From positions 1-47,983 of the forward strand of contig CAXKVV010000504.1 in NCBI GenBank assembly GCA_964058805.1: a DNA stretch of 47,983 bases, in the 5' to 3' direction. The notes beneath the pieces are model-generated. The model saw nothing but the letters and a program-made list of their open reading frames with translations, was not told the DNA's origin and ran no database searches. Position 1 is the first letter of the stretch. The number at the start of each line of letters is the position of its first letter. This DNA comes from Schoenoplectus triqueter (taxonomy: Eukaryota; Streptophyta; Magnoliopsida; Poales; Cyperaceae). Position numbers and translations under genes: made by a program. Below, piece after piece: positions 11,291-23,600 of this stretch.

Positions 11291-13462
11291 TGTCGTATAT
11301 ATATATATATATATTCTTACTCATGTTTATGTCTAAAATGAAGACTAAAACTTCCCATATTTGATTTCATCGTATAGCATATTTATTTTATTAGATTTGA
11401 TTCTGTCTTGACCAGTTTTATGTTTTAGGAATATCACGGTAAAGAATTAAGGAATCGAGTTTTAAACAAAATTTTCACGACCATTGGAGCTTCACGGAGT
11501 CAACAGAAGTCGTCGCCACTGAAAAGTAGTACATACGATCTGTATGGACCAAATCCGAGAACCAGAACAAAAAAGACAACAACTTAATTATTTGATTTCC
11601 TTCCGTTCCGACTAAGCCTCCTCTTATAAAACAATGACGTAGCAGCCTAGGAGGGTTTTCTTCCATCCTCTTCCATTCCATTCCACCTCCACAAACTCTA
11701 ACCGCCGCCACACCATTCTCGAGGCGATTCAAGAGATCGAAGGCTTGGAACGCTCAAGAGAAAACAGAGGGTGAGCAAGAGAGCACAGACAACATCAAGA
11801 GTTTGAGTCATATCTATTTGTTGTATCTCTGTTATTTCTATTAACTTTTGCTACAATACTTTTTGTTCTTGCTTTCTATATCCTTACTGCTTTTTTATAT
11901 GCTACAATGAGCGGCTAAATACTTTAGTTCTTAAGGGTTAGAGATGTAATACTCAGATTTTGATTCTTTATTAGAGGTTTTCTATTCTATGGTTGTGTTT
12001 GATGTGCTGTGTACTATTATTATACTTGTTTGATTGATTGATGATCTGGTAGGATAGGTCCCGAGCTGAGGTCAGGCTTCAAGTTTGACAGTCTAAGATT
12101 CAAGTAGTTTACCGAGGATTTTCTAAGTGTAATAGGCATATTTGGACTCGAGAGGGTAGATCAGGTTGTGTCCGAGAGGTTGAACCCTGCTCAGATCGAG
12201 AGATCGAACGTGACTACAGAAAATCAGTACTCAATCTAAGTGATCTAAACTAACATGCGAAAGTTAAGATTTACGTGAACTTGAAAACCCTGAACTGATC
12301 ACCAACTAAACAAATAAACCAATATACGATAGTTGAGATTTATTATTTAGGTACTAATTAGTTAGGATTCGCACAATCAATGAAGAAATTACCTCTTAGA
12401 AGTAGTTGTAACCCGTCTATGTTCATACGGATCGTATGATCTAGATCCGAGTGGAAATTGACCTATACTTCATGAACCTTTATTTTAATTAACACAAAAA
12501 CCCGTAAAAAAATTTACTGTTTTTTATTTTAATTATAAAAAGTTCAAAACTAACCACTTGAACAAACCCGAGTAGAATAAGTCCGATAATTTTCTCCGTC
12601 CCTGTGATTCGACATCCTTACTATACTAAATGTAGGTCGTGCACTTGCAGTCGAATCAAAGTACTATAAGAATTATAAATTTTAAAGGTGTACAACCCCG
12701 TATGTCAAATACCACAACAAAAAACTATATGTCCAGTTACTTTAATGATTAGCAACATGCAGCCCTAGTAATTTTGTTGAATGTTTGTGATGAATTTCTA
12801 ATAAGATCATTTTTATTAGAAAATAAAGTGAAATCAGAGTTGCAGTGTGTGCATAACTATTGTATTGTACTTTATTGCATGAAAATAAAGTGAAATTAGG
12901 TTGTAGGCTTGTAGCTCAAGGAATTATTTTTTGTTGTTTTTTAATTTTTTTTATACTTAGATATTTTAATCTATAGATTGGCATGTCATTAATTAATTGG
13001 GCTTCTTCTCGCTCTCTGATATAAGATTTGAATGTGATGGGTTTATAATTATGTTATTTGAAGGTGTTTGTGTGGGACGGATAACATCATCCAATAATTA
13101 AACAAAAATCTGATACCAATACAAGATTAGTGAACATCAATCTACGCAGGTATATATGCTATATGTCAAAATTGAATATTCTCTGTACTTTTTACTTGAG
13201 AAATTAATGTGCATCCAAGAGAAGTGAGATTCATTCACTTCCATTATATTATGGATTTCTCTACTAGTTCCCGTAATATTTTTTAGATTGATTATTTTGT
13301 TCTTTTTGTCCATCTCATTGTACATATCTCATTGTATGATGGAACACTCAAACAGATTCCATGAGCTTATTGTTGATGCCTTCAGTTTATGTAAGCTCTG
13401 AAAACTAAGGATCAAAGGACTTTTCAGTTTGCAAAGGAGGTTACTGCAGTACTAGATTTTAT
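11291..13462. other. Intergenic; possible decayed promoter at 11600-11800
   Basis: A (TA)n run lies at 11297-11314. At 11624-11640 a TATA-like CTTATAAAAC is followed about 30 bases later by a pyrimidine-rich GGGTTTTCTTCC, like a plant core promoter and start site, then purine-rich DNA, but no coding exon follows that I can recognise. From 12055 to 12700 the base composition is less AT-rich, still without a readable protein. Confidence 0.35.
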
Positions 13463-13922
13463 TGTTAGAATATTTAATTATAACATTTATTGTATAATTA
13501 AATATATACTGTATGGTCTATGTATTAAATATAAACCAAGTTCATTTAAGAATTAATTAAAAGGCACATCCACATTTTGATGAAAAATTTAGATAAGTCA
13601 GATTCACTGTACATTATCTCAGAGGTTATCTCAGTGTTTATATATACTCACTTCTGTTCATTTGAACTCATCGTCTTTTATCTTCCTAATCCATCCATTA
13701 AGAAAATAACAAAAAAATAGAGGTTGAGTGAAAAACACCATAATTCGCCATCATTAAAACTGAGAAAAACTTCTGAAGATCAGTACTCTTACATTGCTTC
13801 CGCGTAAAGATGTCAGAGTTATAAGTTTCTCAATTATTATTTATTATTTTATATGAATTATGTTATTTTATGGGCCGTAATTTTTAATAAAATATATCTT
13901 ATATCATTTGGTATCAGAGCCA
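13463..13922 (+). mobile_element. Truncated copia-type LTR retrotransposon: one LTR plus primer-binding site
   Basis: An LTR-like segment runs from TGTTAGAATATTTAATTATA at 13463 to ...CTTATATCA at 13906 (TG...CA). One base later TTTGGTATCAGAGCC (13908-13922) matches the initiator-tRNA-Met complementary primer-binding site typical of plant Ty1-copia elements. A TATA-like TTTATATATAC lies at about 13637-13647 inside the LTR. No second LTR, gag or pol is readable downstream, so this is the 5' end of a truncated element. The leader after it is interrupted by the hAT element at 14123. Confidence 0.75.
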
Positions 13923-14122
13923 ATTGTAATTTCATATAAAATACAAAAAATACTTTTCTATATTCAATTACTGACGTGAATTTAAGATGATAAACATGGG
14001 AGATGACTATGAATTATTTTCTCTATTTGTGTGAAATTTTGGAGATGACTAAGAATGACTTTTGCATTCACATGCACATAGGAAAATTTATTCTGTTTCT
14101 TTGATTGAATACAACATAGAAG

Positions 14123-15003
14123 CAAGGTTAGTAAAATCGGAATCAGAATTGGAAGAATCAGCCTGAATCGGCTGAATCAGATCGGAAATTCAGATTATTT
14201 TTCGAATAAACTTATTTTTCATTAAAAAATAAAAAATAAAAAAAATTTAATCACAAAAAATATTAAAGTAACACATTACACTTAATTAATCCACTATATT
14301 AATATAATATAAATATTCAAACTGATCAGATAACCTGATACATTCTCACATTTAGAACAAAAGGATACCAAAATAAAAAATATTTAATTAATGATAAATC
14401 AAAATGCATATATAAATTTAAACTTAGATTATATAGAATTACAATTGAAACACAATCATTTACTGTCAGAAACTATGTCGAGCTGGCTGGATCACTTCGT
14501 CATTATGATTGCATGTCTGTGCATATGATTTTCTGTCAATAGAAATTACAAGGCGCTATCAAGTACTTACTCAAGTTTTCAATTCTGATTTTTCTCTGTG
14601 TAAATAAATAAAAGAAATAATAGACAATTAAGCATAATAAATTTGATAATTATATAATATATAAAACTATTGTCAATATTATAAACTTTATATAGGTGGC
14701 ATTTGCAAATTAATACATCAGCAATCGATCAAGTATCAATTGAATTGAATCATTATTTTTTTACAAATTAAAACCTTTAAGTTTTTGCTCGATCACTATA
14801 ATTATTCTTCAAAACTCTTCCTACAGCAGTCCCAGACTTGGAATCGGTTGACTCGGCCTTGACCTAGCCAACTCGGTCAATTTTGGAGATTTTCTTTTAA
14901 AAAACAGCTAGTCACAAAAATCGATAAAACTCGTCTCGGCATCGACCAATTCTGGTCCGACTTGGCCGAGTCAACTCGGAATAGGCCGATTTTGCGAACC
15001 ATG
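14123..15003. mobile_element. Non-autonomous hAT element (881 bp) with perfect 8-bp target duplication
   Basis: The left end CAAGGTTAGTAAAATCGG pairs with the reverse complement of the right end, CATGGTTCGCAAAATCGG. The exact duplication CATAGAAG lies at 14115-14122 and 15004-15011. Subterminal regions are rich in GGAATCGG/ACTCGGCC words, typical of this hAT group; the middle is AT-rich. No transposase frame. It is inserted downstream of the copia primer-binding site. Confidence 0.92.
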
Positions 15004-15196
15004 CATAGAAGTACCATTTCAAGATCCAAACCCAATCACATAACCTTTGTTCTTGCAAAAATGGTCCAACTTAGGGAAATTAGATATAGACATTTCTTTC
15101 TATTTTGTTGTTATTTCTCTTGAGCATACGTGGTCCTTTCATTATCTGTAGTATATTTTACAAACCTTGTAACATTTTTCTTGTTATTGAATGTAG

Positions 15197-15583
15197 GGGA
15201 TAAAAGAGGGGTTGGTATGATGCTGCAAGTATAGACTTTGCTATTCTTTTGATCATAGTTGTTACTGGTATGGTATGTGCTCATTTTATTTTCAATAATT
15301 AATCTTTTTCACAGCTGTTCAAAAATTCTATTGGGTCAGCAAATTACACTTTTTGGTTACATTTTTTTTTATTTTTCGTTAGCTATCAGCGATTATAGAC
15401 AGTCCCTTCAGTTCCAAAATTTAAACGAGGAAAAGTAAAATATACACTTAGAGGTATTGATTCATTTTATATTTACTTTTCATTTGATAAAATTCTAGAA
15501 TTTGCACGTATAGAAGGATGACAATCTTGATATATGACCTCATACTTGGTGATGTTGTCCCATTAAAAATTGGTGATCAAGTA
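15197..15583 (+). pseudogene. Fragment of an autoinhibited plasma-membrane Ca2+-ATPase (ACA-type P2B ATPase)
   Basis: Three exon-like pieces with splice sites still visible. Piece A, 15197-15267, reads GIKEG then WYDAASIDFAILLIIVVTG after one extra G that shifts frame. Piece B, 15383-15453, reads AISDYRQSLQFQNLNEEK, then a TAA stop (15436-15438) where the family has Arg, then NIHLE. Piece C, about 15514-15583, reads MTILIYDLILGDVVPLKIGD and continues with QV. These align in order with the transmembrane segment 2 to actuator-domain region of plant ACA8/10-type calcium pumps. Similarity stops after GDQV; no phosphorylation site or later domain was found. Retained introns mean it is a decayed genomic copy, not a processed one. 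Frameshift, stop and truncation make it non-functional. Confidence 0.85.
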
Positions 15584-16036
15584 TTAAATATATTAATTAA
15601 AAGAAGGTTGAGGAGTTCAAGATGTAGTTTATTCATCCTCACATCGCATCTATGGAGCACAAAGAGGGAGTTATTGGCTTGTTGCACTATAGTTCCATTC
15701 TCTTAACTGTCAAATTTACTCTGATTTTAACTTCTCCAAATGACAAAAATGTAGGTAAAGAAGAAACAAAGGATGAGACTTTGGGGTAAGAGGAGTTGAA
15801 AGAAGAGAGTTTGGGTCAGAAAGAAACTGAAAACTTGAATCTGAGTCGAGAAGAAATGGAGGAAGAGATATTGCGGCGAGGAATAAATGAAGGAAAAGAA
15901 AATTGTGTGAAGAAAAGACTTGTGGGAGAGAAAGTGAGTGAAGAATAAAAGGAAGTAAAATCGGGTTAATAATTATGCATTAAGTATTGTTGTACTGTGA
16001 GATAAACATCCACTTGTCTGGCTTTGTTCTTTAAAA
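15584..16036 (+). other. Intergenic; purine-rich Glu/Lys-coding tract at 15754-15948
   Basis: From 15754 one frame reads a Glu/Lys-rich peptide (GKEETKDETLG, stop at 15787-15789, then EELKEESLGQKETENL and onward to a stop at 15946-15948). An acceptor-like AAATGTAG precedes it. No family is recognised; it could be a decayed exon of an acidic coiled-coil protein or merely purine-rich DNA. Confidence 0.3.
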
Positions 16037-16576
16037 CTATGCAATATACCACAATGGACTATTTTATTTAAACATAAAAATATTATAAAATAAAAAAATA
16101 CACATTGATCTAATATTAAATTATAAATTCACCAAATTATAGAGAAAACCTATAATAAAAATCAGATTTAATCTTGAATGAGATTTTCTACACAATATAA
16201 ATTAATGATTCATGGTGTTTATGGTAAAAAAAATGAATTACTCCATATATTATCACCATTAATTTCTTATCAAACATATACAAAATTGCTAATCATAACG
16301 CATACCTTAAGCCTTAAATCAAATTTTTATATCATAACATAAATAGAAAGGTATCGAGTATTCTAATTTGTAAATCATGTGCATAAATGAAAATAATAGT
16401 ATAAATGAGAAATAAATGGAGAGAAAGAGGGGATCAATGGACGCGATTACATACGTTCAATCAATCAAAAATAGATATTATACGTCTAATTGAGGGATAA
16501 AATGGGTATAATAAAAAAAATACCATGACAAAAAATGAACCCTCCAATTTTTAGCTGCTTTATATAATAGTATAGA
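16037..16576 (-). mobile_element. Short non-autonomous Helitron, copy 2 (about 540 bp)
   Basis: The same family and orientation as the element at 7240-7799. Shared stretches include AAATTCACCAAATTATAGAG, GTATCGAGTATTCTAATTT and TTTTAGCTGCTTTATATAAT. The 5' end (minus strand TCTATACTATTATATAAAGC) is intact. The 3' CTAG end and GC-rich palindrome are eroded to an ACTATGCAATATACC-type sequence, so the 3' boundary is approximate. Confidence 0.72.
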
Positions 16577-19572
16577 TATATATTTTTTCTTTTTACTTTT
16601 TTTAGAACAGAATGTATTTTTTTGTATTACATAAAACCTCAAATAATTGCTTCAGTACTTCAATTGTTTTAATAGAAACTGTCATATCAAATTCACTGGG
16701 TATTTGATTTAGGATGAAAGATGCATGACATAATTTGTTTATATTGATTGTTGCGCTCGGTCAATAAACTAGCTTTTAGGTTTGTAAATTGATAAATTGT
16801 GTGAAGGATTTGAATTAGCGCGTGAAACTTCTTTGCAATGCAAAGTATATATCGTATATTTTTATCTTTATTATTATTATTTTTAAAATAATTATTATTT
16901 TAAAACATTATCATCTCACTGCAATGTGTGGGCACTATTTAGTTTCAGTATTAAATATAAATACTTATCAGAACTATACACTTCACAATTTAAGTAGAGA
17001 TTATATTTCGTAAAATAATATATATCTAATATTGAGATTGCAAATTGAAGTGAAAAAAACAATAATTTCTTTTTTAGAAATATTATTGAATAATTAATGT
17101 CCTCTCAAAAAATATTGAATAAACAATGGAATAAACTTCCATGTATGTTCAACGTGCTTAAAATTATATGTTCTATTATTTTTTTCTAAATAGATTATAC
17201 TACTAATAGCATATTTATATGAAAATGGACTATTGGATCGTTAGGTATCTAAACTAGAGATCAAATTTTAGTTATGTTATTTTTTATTTCATAATTTCTC
17301 ACGTGTATTGTATTTCTGTGAATTTGAAATCAATTAATCATTGACATTTTATTGGCAACTCATGATTTTCAAAGTGCACTATATTGAATGTATAGTCTTT
17401 ACAAATGATAAGACACACTACACGTCTATTTCGAAGTTTTCAACTACGAAAGTACAACATACTATTAACGTGTATATGATTGTTAACAACTACATATTAT
17501 ATACCGAGACAAACGTATTTCATTTCACACGTGTCTTATATCTCTTTACGGAAATGAATATTTAATTTTCGCCAAAAAAAAAGGGTCATTTGAGGAATAA
17601 TTGACATGGGAAATAACAAGAACTCTTATTTCAATAAAAAAATTACAGAGACAAATTTTGCGTTTATTTTAAAGAAATTAATTTATAATGTCGAAAAGAT
17701 GACTACGTGTATGAGTCATACGAACTCTTTAGGTTTAATTTAACAATTATTTATGCTAGGCTTCGACAATGCATCTTGCAAAAATATTGCTAGGACTTAG
17801 GAGTCATCCCTTAATCCCCACTGACTTCAACTACTAACTTTTTTCAATTATTAAGAGTTATGCTAGTGTATTAATTTTAACATGACATGCGATGCTCAAA
17901 TATGTCAAATAATTATTTTTCATGTCTAAACGCTAAACTGTCCATCTGATCTCTCTTGTCACATTTTTTATATTAAAATCTCGAATAACAATTTGTTAAA
18001 ATAATAAAATATTTAATGTAATTTTTTTTACATTTAGTCGATTTTCAGTAGCATAAAAGTTAAATGTTTATAAATTATTTTATAATATTTTTTTCTTTAA
18101 CTATTTGGCTTTATAAATAGTAAAATTAACAAAATTTATATATAAAGAGATCACTTGTGATTTTAATGGTTTAATTCAATATTTGAAATCGGTTTAATGT
18201 AAGTATTAATTGAAGTAAATGAGTTGAACATGAAGCAAATAATTGTACACATCCGTTTTAGACCTGTCGATTCTAACGGATCACGAGTACAACGGGTGAG
18301 ACCACAGGACGGGTTGGCGGTCGCGACCTCGGATCCAGCGAGTCGAGTCTGACCCGTGCATGTTATTTTATAACACTAGTGTATACAGTGAGAATGAAGA
18401 GAGGAGAGAGGAAAGATGAGGTGTATGGGGATCCGTGAAAGTGGGGCCGGGACGTTTCCGTCCCTGGAACGGAAATTGAATTTCCGTCTTTGTTATTTTT
18501 GTCAAATCCAGTTTTTTCATATTATATTTGTGAAATATATTTTTTATTTTGTTATTAATAAAAAAATTCAGACTTAACGAGTGGACGATTATCTATTGAC
18601 TAAGTGACAGATGAGAGAACACGCGAAAATTGCCAAAGCAGGAGCGTACTATATTTTGAATTTTGACCGTTGCAACATGTAAGGAGCGATCTACCAAAAT
18701 ATAAGAAAAATTTGCTGATCATTTTTTTTTCCAGTTGGATGTTTTGAATGCTGTCCGAAATTTTATTCTCACCACATTATCTTTTGATTCACCATTTACT
18801 TTTAACTGAATTTTCTTTTTCTTTACCACCTTTTCAATATATATTGTTATATCTTTTTAAATAAGAATATAGTTGATGGATAATCTGTGATTATTTATCT
18901 CAATTGTATCATAATTAAACGAATGCATTCTGCTTCATATATATATATATATAACTAGAATAATATTAACTTAAATTTATTTATCAGTTATGTGTTAATG
19001 GCACATCATATGTTTAACAGTTTCATAGTAAGTAAGATGTATTGCTAATAAGATTAAAAGTACAAATCGTATGTTTGATAATATTTTTCTCCTTACAAGT
19101 ATTTACCATTTATTATTTTAAATTTAATTTTAATATGTTTGTTAGTTCAAAGAAAGGAATTATTGAAATACTTTTAATATTAATTGTGGCATTGTTATGC
19201 CGTGTTGCAATATTTTTAATTATGCTTAATGTTAATTTCCTTTTAATTAATTGTCATTTTATTTATATTATAATTAGTTTGATTTTTTTATTTGAGCTAA
19301 TGATATTATACTAGAATATCAAATCATAGATTCTTGTTGATACAATAATCAAATTATTGTTTATTACTAATTAACAATGTTATACAAACATTTTAATCCA
19401 ATGATTATTATTGTATTATATAATTTAATAGTGAATCCACAATTTTCAATGTCATCATTAGAGCTTGGGACCACTGCCCTAGAAAAAAGATAAAAAATAA
19501 TCCTTTTTTTTTTAATCAAAATTGGCTGTTATTTTTGTAGAGGACTCTTTATTCCTGTAGAAAAAAATAATT
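16577..19572. other. Intergenic, no gene seen
   Basis: Very AT-rich. Short plus-strand open frames at 16822-17013, 17341-17565 and 19042-19314 encode hydrophobic or low-complexity peptides expected from AT-rich DNA. A GC-richer patch at 18250-18480 (CGGGTGAGACC, CCGGGACGTTTCCG) may be a transposon relic. A (TA)n run lies at 18939-18954. Confidence 0.5.
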
Positions 19573-19836
19573 CTGTTATTTATTTTAAAAAAATAAAAAT
19601 TTATAGATATATTTTTACTTGTAGATTGATAGTCAAATTTTATATAATTTCATTAACATTTAATATTTCATCAAAGTTTATTAAATTTAACATTTTTTAC
19701 TAATATTTATAATAATTTTAAATTAGCGATTTTTAATATACTATTAAATATTAATAAAATTACATAAAATTTAATGAATTATAAAAAATATATCTATAAA
19801 CTCTTTTTATTTTTATTTTTTAAAAAATAAATAACA
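19573..19836. mobile_element. Foldback MITE upstream of the epimerase gene (about 264 bp)
   Basis: The left arm CTGTTATTTATTTT...TTATAGATATATTTTTA matches the reverse complement of the right arm, which ends ...AAAAATAAATAACAG. The arms extend over roughly 100 bases each. It shares the words AATTTCATTA and ATATCTATAAACT with the element at 28845-29090, so the two belong to one family. No coding capacity; target duplication not resolved. Confidence 0.65.
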
Positions 19837-20671
19837 GGACCCACACTTTGTACGAGAATAACAACAGATTTGAAGTCAAGACCCGTTACTTCGAGAAGAA
19901 CAGCAGATTTGGAGTCGCTTTTTGTAAGGTCCGTTCGTTTCGTTATTGATCATTGAATTTTCTTTTTCTCTGTTTCTCTTTCCTTCTGAACTCACCTTTC
20001 CCTTTCAAAACCTCCGCTTCAACATTTCCAGTATTTATCGAGCGGTAGCCCAAATTGGAAAAGCGGCGCGCCCCATGCACGTGTCCACACTGGCGGATCT
20101 TGCGCGCCTCTCGCTGGATTTTCAGTTGCGATCTTTTGTGCTGGATTTTATTGGGATTTAACGAGGTTTCTTTCGTAAGTATTTTGTAAGAGATTTGGGG
20201 GTCAGTGCATATTTAGTCGGTCGATTGTTTCCTATTATCCTTGAAATGTTGAGTAATATGGGATTGATTTTTTCTAGAAGTACGAATCCAGCTGTGAATT
20301 TGTGTTTCGTGAAATCAAGGCTAAGGGAAAGTGGGAAACTTTTGTAAGGTTCCAATTGTTTTTTGTTTTAAGCTCCCTGCATTTTTTTTTTCTAATGTTT
20401 GTGTGTGGTATAGAGAAAGAAAGAGTTGACAAAGGATAAAAGTTTTTGTAGTCACGGGAGAAAGGTACACTTGGTCACAAGAAGAGTGTGTTTGCGAGTG
20501 TACTTTTTTCAAATCTCAACTGCTTGATTGTTTGGGACGGGTTTGAGTAGTGTTGTTAATTAGCATACGCGTCCTTTCTATTGTCTAGTGTCTTTTTTGT
20601 TTTTTTGCCCAAAGAGAGTTGAGATTTCTATTTCAATTTCTCTTTTTTGTTTGTTTCGTTTTTGCGTGAAA
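19837..20671 (+). promoter_or_regulatory. Promoter-proximal region, probable leader and leader intron of the epimerase gene, with upstream ORF
   Basis: A donor CGTAAGT at 20174-20180 and an acceptor after a long T-run (TTTTTTTGCCCAAAG, ending at 20614) suggest a leader intron at about 20175-20614. The presumed first leader exon contains an upstream ORF, ATG 20075 to TAA 20159-20161 (28 codons, beginning MHVSTLADLARLSLDF). Its ATG overlaps a G-box/ABRE-like GCACGTGTC at 20078-20086. Imperfect direct repeats AACA(A/G)CAGATTTG(A/G)AGTC occur at about 19861 and 19900. Confidence 0.45.
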
Positions 20672-23600
20672 ATGGGCCATCCAGCTACAAATTTGGATAG
20701 AAATTCAGAGTTTGAGGTGGTAAAAGACTGGAATGGAATTGATCAAATCGTGCTTAAAGTTCCCTCCGGAGCTTCCGTTAGAGTAAGTTCACATTTTTTC
20801 TTTGATTATGTGTTGGTAAATCTGCTGGAAATCCGTCAATTTTCTTTCATTTTTAATATCAGGTTAGTTTGCATGGAGGTCAAGTGATTTCATGGAGAAA
20901 TGAGAAGGGAGAAGAGCTTCTCTTTACTAGTAGCAAGGTACCAAAATTACATGTATTCCTACAACCTTTAATCAATTTATTACATGGATTCAAGAATAAG
21001 CGTTTTGAGAACTGTCTTGCCACTAGGATGAAGAAAATTCAAATTGCCTGGAGGAACATTTTTAATATGTAGGTTCTTATTCTATCTGCAAACTGCACCC
21101 ACATCTCTTTCAGTGCAGAAATTTTGAAGAGTTTGACTGTAAAGCTTGACTAATTAAAAATAAACCTCCACAGAACATTATTTCAACAAAAGTTCCAGAT
21201 TAAAGTATTTTTAAACCAAAAATATCAATAGATATTGGTTCAAAAGTGATTTATTTTTTTTGGGGTGGGGGGGTGGGGGGTGGGGTAGTGAATTATTCTT
21301 ATCAACTTGTCACCTGGAAAAGCAAGCAGGTCTCAGATCAATTTGTAGCCTTAAGCCGTTAAGCGTATGGTCTGCTTGCAAGCAACCCAGAAAAATTAAG
21401 ATAGCGTTGGATCAACAAGTGACATAGATCTTGGTTGAACATGTAGCAAAATTATCATATGTAAGTTAAACAAATCATGACTTGAGGGTTACAGATTTTC
21501 CTAAGTGTGCCAAAATTTATCAAGAAACGTTTTTGATTGAAGATAATGCAAAGTACGTTTCCTGAGTCCTCATTTTCTTTTCCTATTTATGAATTATTTT
21601 CCTTAAACCTTTTTGAGCACAATGAAGGCAATTTTCAAGCCACCAAAGGCAATGCATGGGGGGATTCCGATATGCTTTCCCCAGGTATGTTTTATTTATT
21701 TTCTGATCTTTCTGGACTATCATGCAGTTGTTTGTTTGGTACAGGTATTAGTGGGAGAATGGGAATGTAGTCTTCAGTCATTTGTATGTACTGAACTTAG
21801 CGCACCTGGAGTAGGTCTCATTGAGCCACAACTGCATCATTTAGGCTTAATTTGTGCAAATTTATTTCTCCATAAGACCGGTTAACTGGGAAAAGTTTGG
21901 ATAGCATTGAGCTTAATTTAACAATTTACTAGAATGTGCTGCTATCTCTAAGTAGATTCTTATTTATATTTAGTTTAGCAATTGTGGTTCTTTGGAACAA
22001 CATGGATTTGCAAGGAATAGAATTTGGAGCATAGAGAATGATCCACCCCCTCTAAATACAAATTCAAACTCTGAAATTGGCAAGGCTACAATAAATCTTC
22101 TTCTTAAATCAACTGACAATGACCTCAAAAGTTGGCCCCATTGGTATGCACCTCAGCTTTGAGCTTTTTTGAATTTTATATTGTATTGTAAGGGTGTTTC
22201 CACTTGAGCAGTAGATATATTTCAGAGTTTAATAAAACCCTGTTTGCACTGCCCTTGAATTTAGCTGAGATTGCCTCAATTAAACCTCAGTTGGTAACTT
22301 ATCCTTATTTTGGCCAATATTGAGCCTCAATTTACCTCATGCGTGTAATATAAATCATAGAGGCAATAACGCATCTGTTAGCTTTCAATCGAGCAACGTA
22401 GTCGGCTGGATTTTACTGATTGGGTCTCAATTTACCCTATTCTAGTAGTACTGTAATGGTCCAAACTGCATGTTACTGGATCATAGAGGCAATAACGCAT
22501 CTGTCAGCTTTCAATCGAGCAACGTAGTCGGCTGGATTTTACTGATTGGGTCTCAATTTACCCTATTCTAGTAGTACTGTAATGGTCCAAACTGCATGTT
22601 ACTGGATCAAATTATTTTTAGTATGGATCTAATTGCATTTGATTTAAATTTGGATCAATGTAAAATTTAGTTTTTGCAATGGAAACAGCTTTGAGTTTCG
22701 GCTCAGGATTTCTCTTTCCCCGGATGGTCACCTCAGCATGACATCACGGGTTAGAAATGTGAATGGGAAACCTTTCAGCTTCTCTTTTGCATACCATACA
22801 CACCTCTTGGTTTCAGACATCAGGTATGAAATAAGCACAGACATTTTAAGATTATTTTCAAATTCCACAAGTGTTATTGTACTTGCTTAAAGACCGAACA
22901 TTCTAAACAACCAACAGTTTCAGGCATCTGGAATATCATTGAACTGTCAAAACTGAAGTTATGTGAGAAAAATGTAATTATTTATTATTAACTGACCAGA
23001 CTACTTTTAGCAAGCCAAATGAATTAAGAAGTTCAAAACTTCCAAACTACTTCCATTATTGTTATGCTCGGGAAAAGGATGTCACTGTAGTTAGGAGCTA
23101 CATTGACAATATTTAACATAAATATTTCCTTCAGATGCCCTTACGGTGGGAAGTGGGTTATTGCAATTATTTCAAATTATTGTTCCAGTTTAAAAAATGT
23201 GAGAACCACTCAGTCCAGGTTGAAAATATGTCATCCATGACTATTACTTTTCATTAAGGAAACTTCAGCATCAGTCAGTCTCAGTGCCCCAAAAGAACCA
23301 ATGTGTCCCCTAACTCCCCTAACTCTCCTAATGAAACCAGGTAGTACTTGCTTATACAATTACCTGGGCTGGTGTCAACTTATTGTGTGACATGAGGACT
23401 TGCTAAATGAATTCCTGTTCTATAATAGTATACATCTGGTTGTCTGATTCATTCTTCTTTATTCCTTCTTTTTGTTCAAAACAAGCAAATTTGGTCCTTG
23501 TGGCTAAATATAAGAGGAGCCTGCCAACAGGTCCCTGTTTGCGATACATAACTCATGAGGCCATGACGCATTAGATACTGTTTTCGGTTTTTAAGGACCT

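Noticed and set aside
19042..19314. Hydrophobic 90-codon open frame
   Set aside because: Ile/Phe/Leu-rich product expected from AT-rich DNA; no start context, motif or neighbours.
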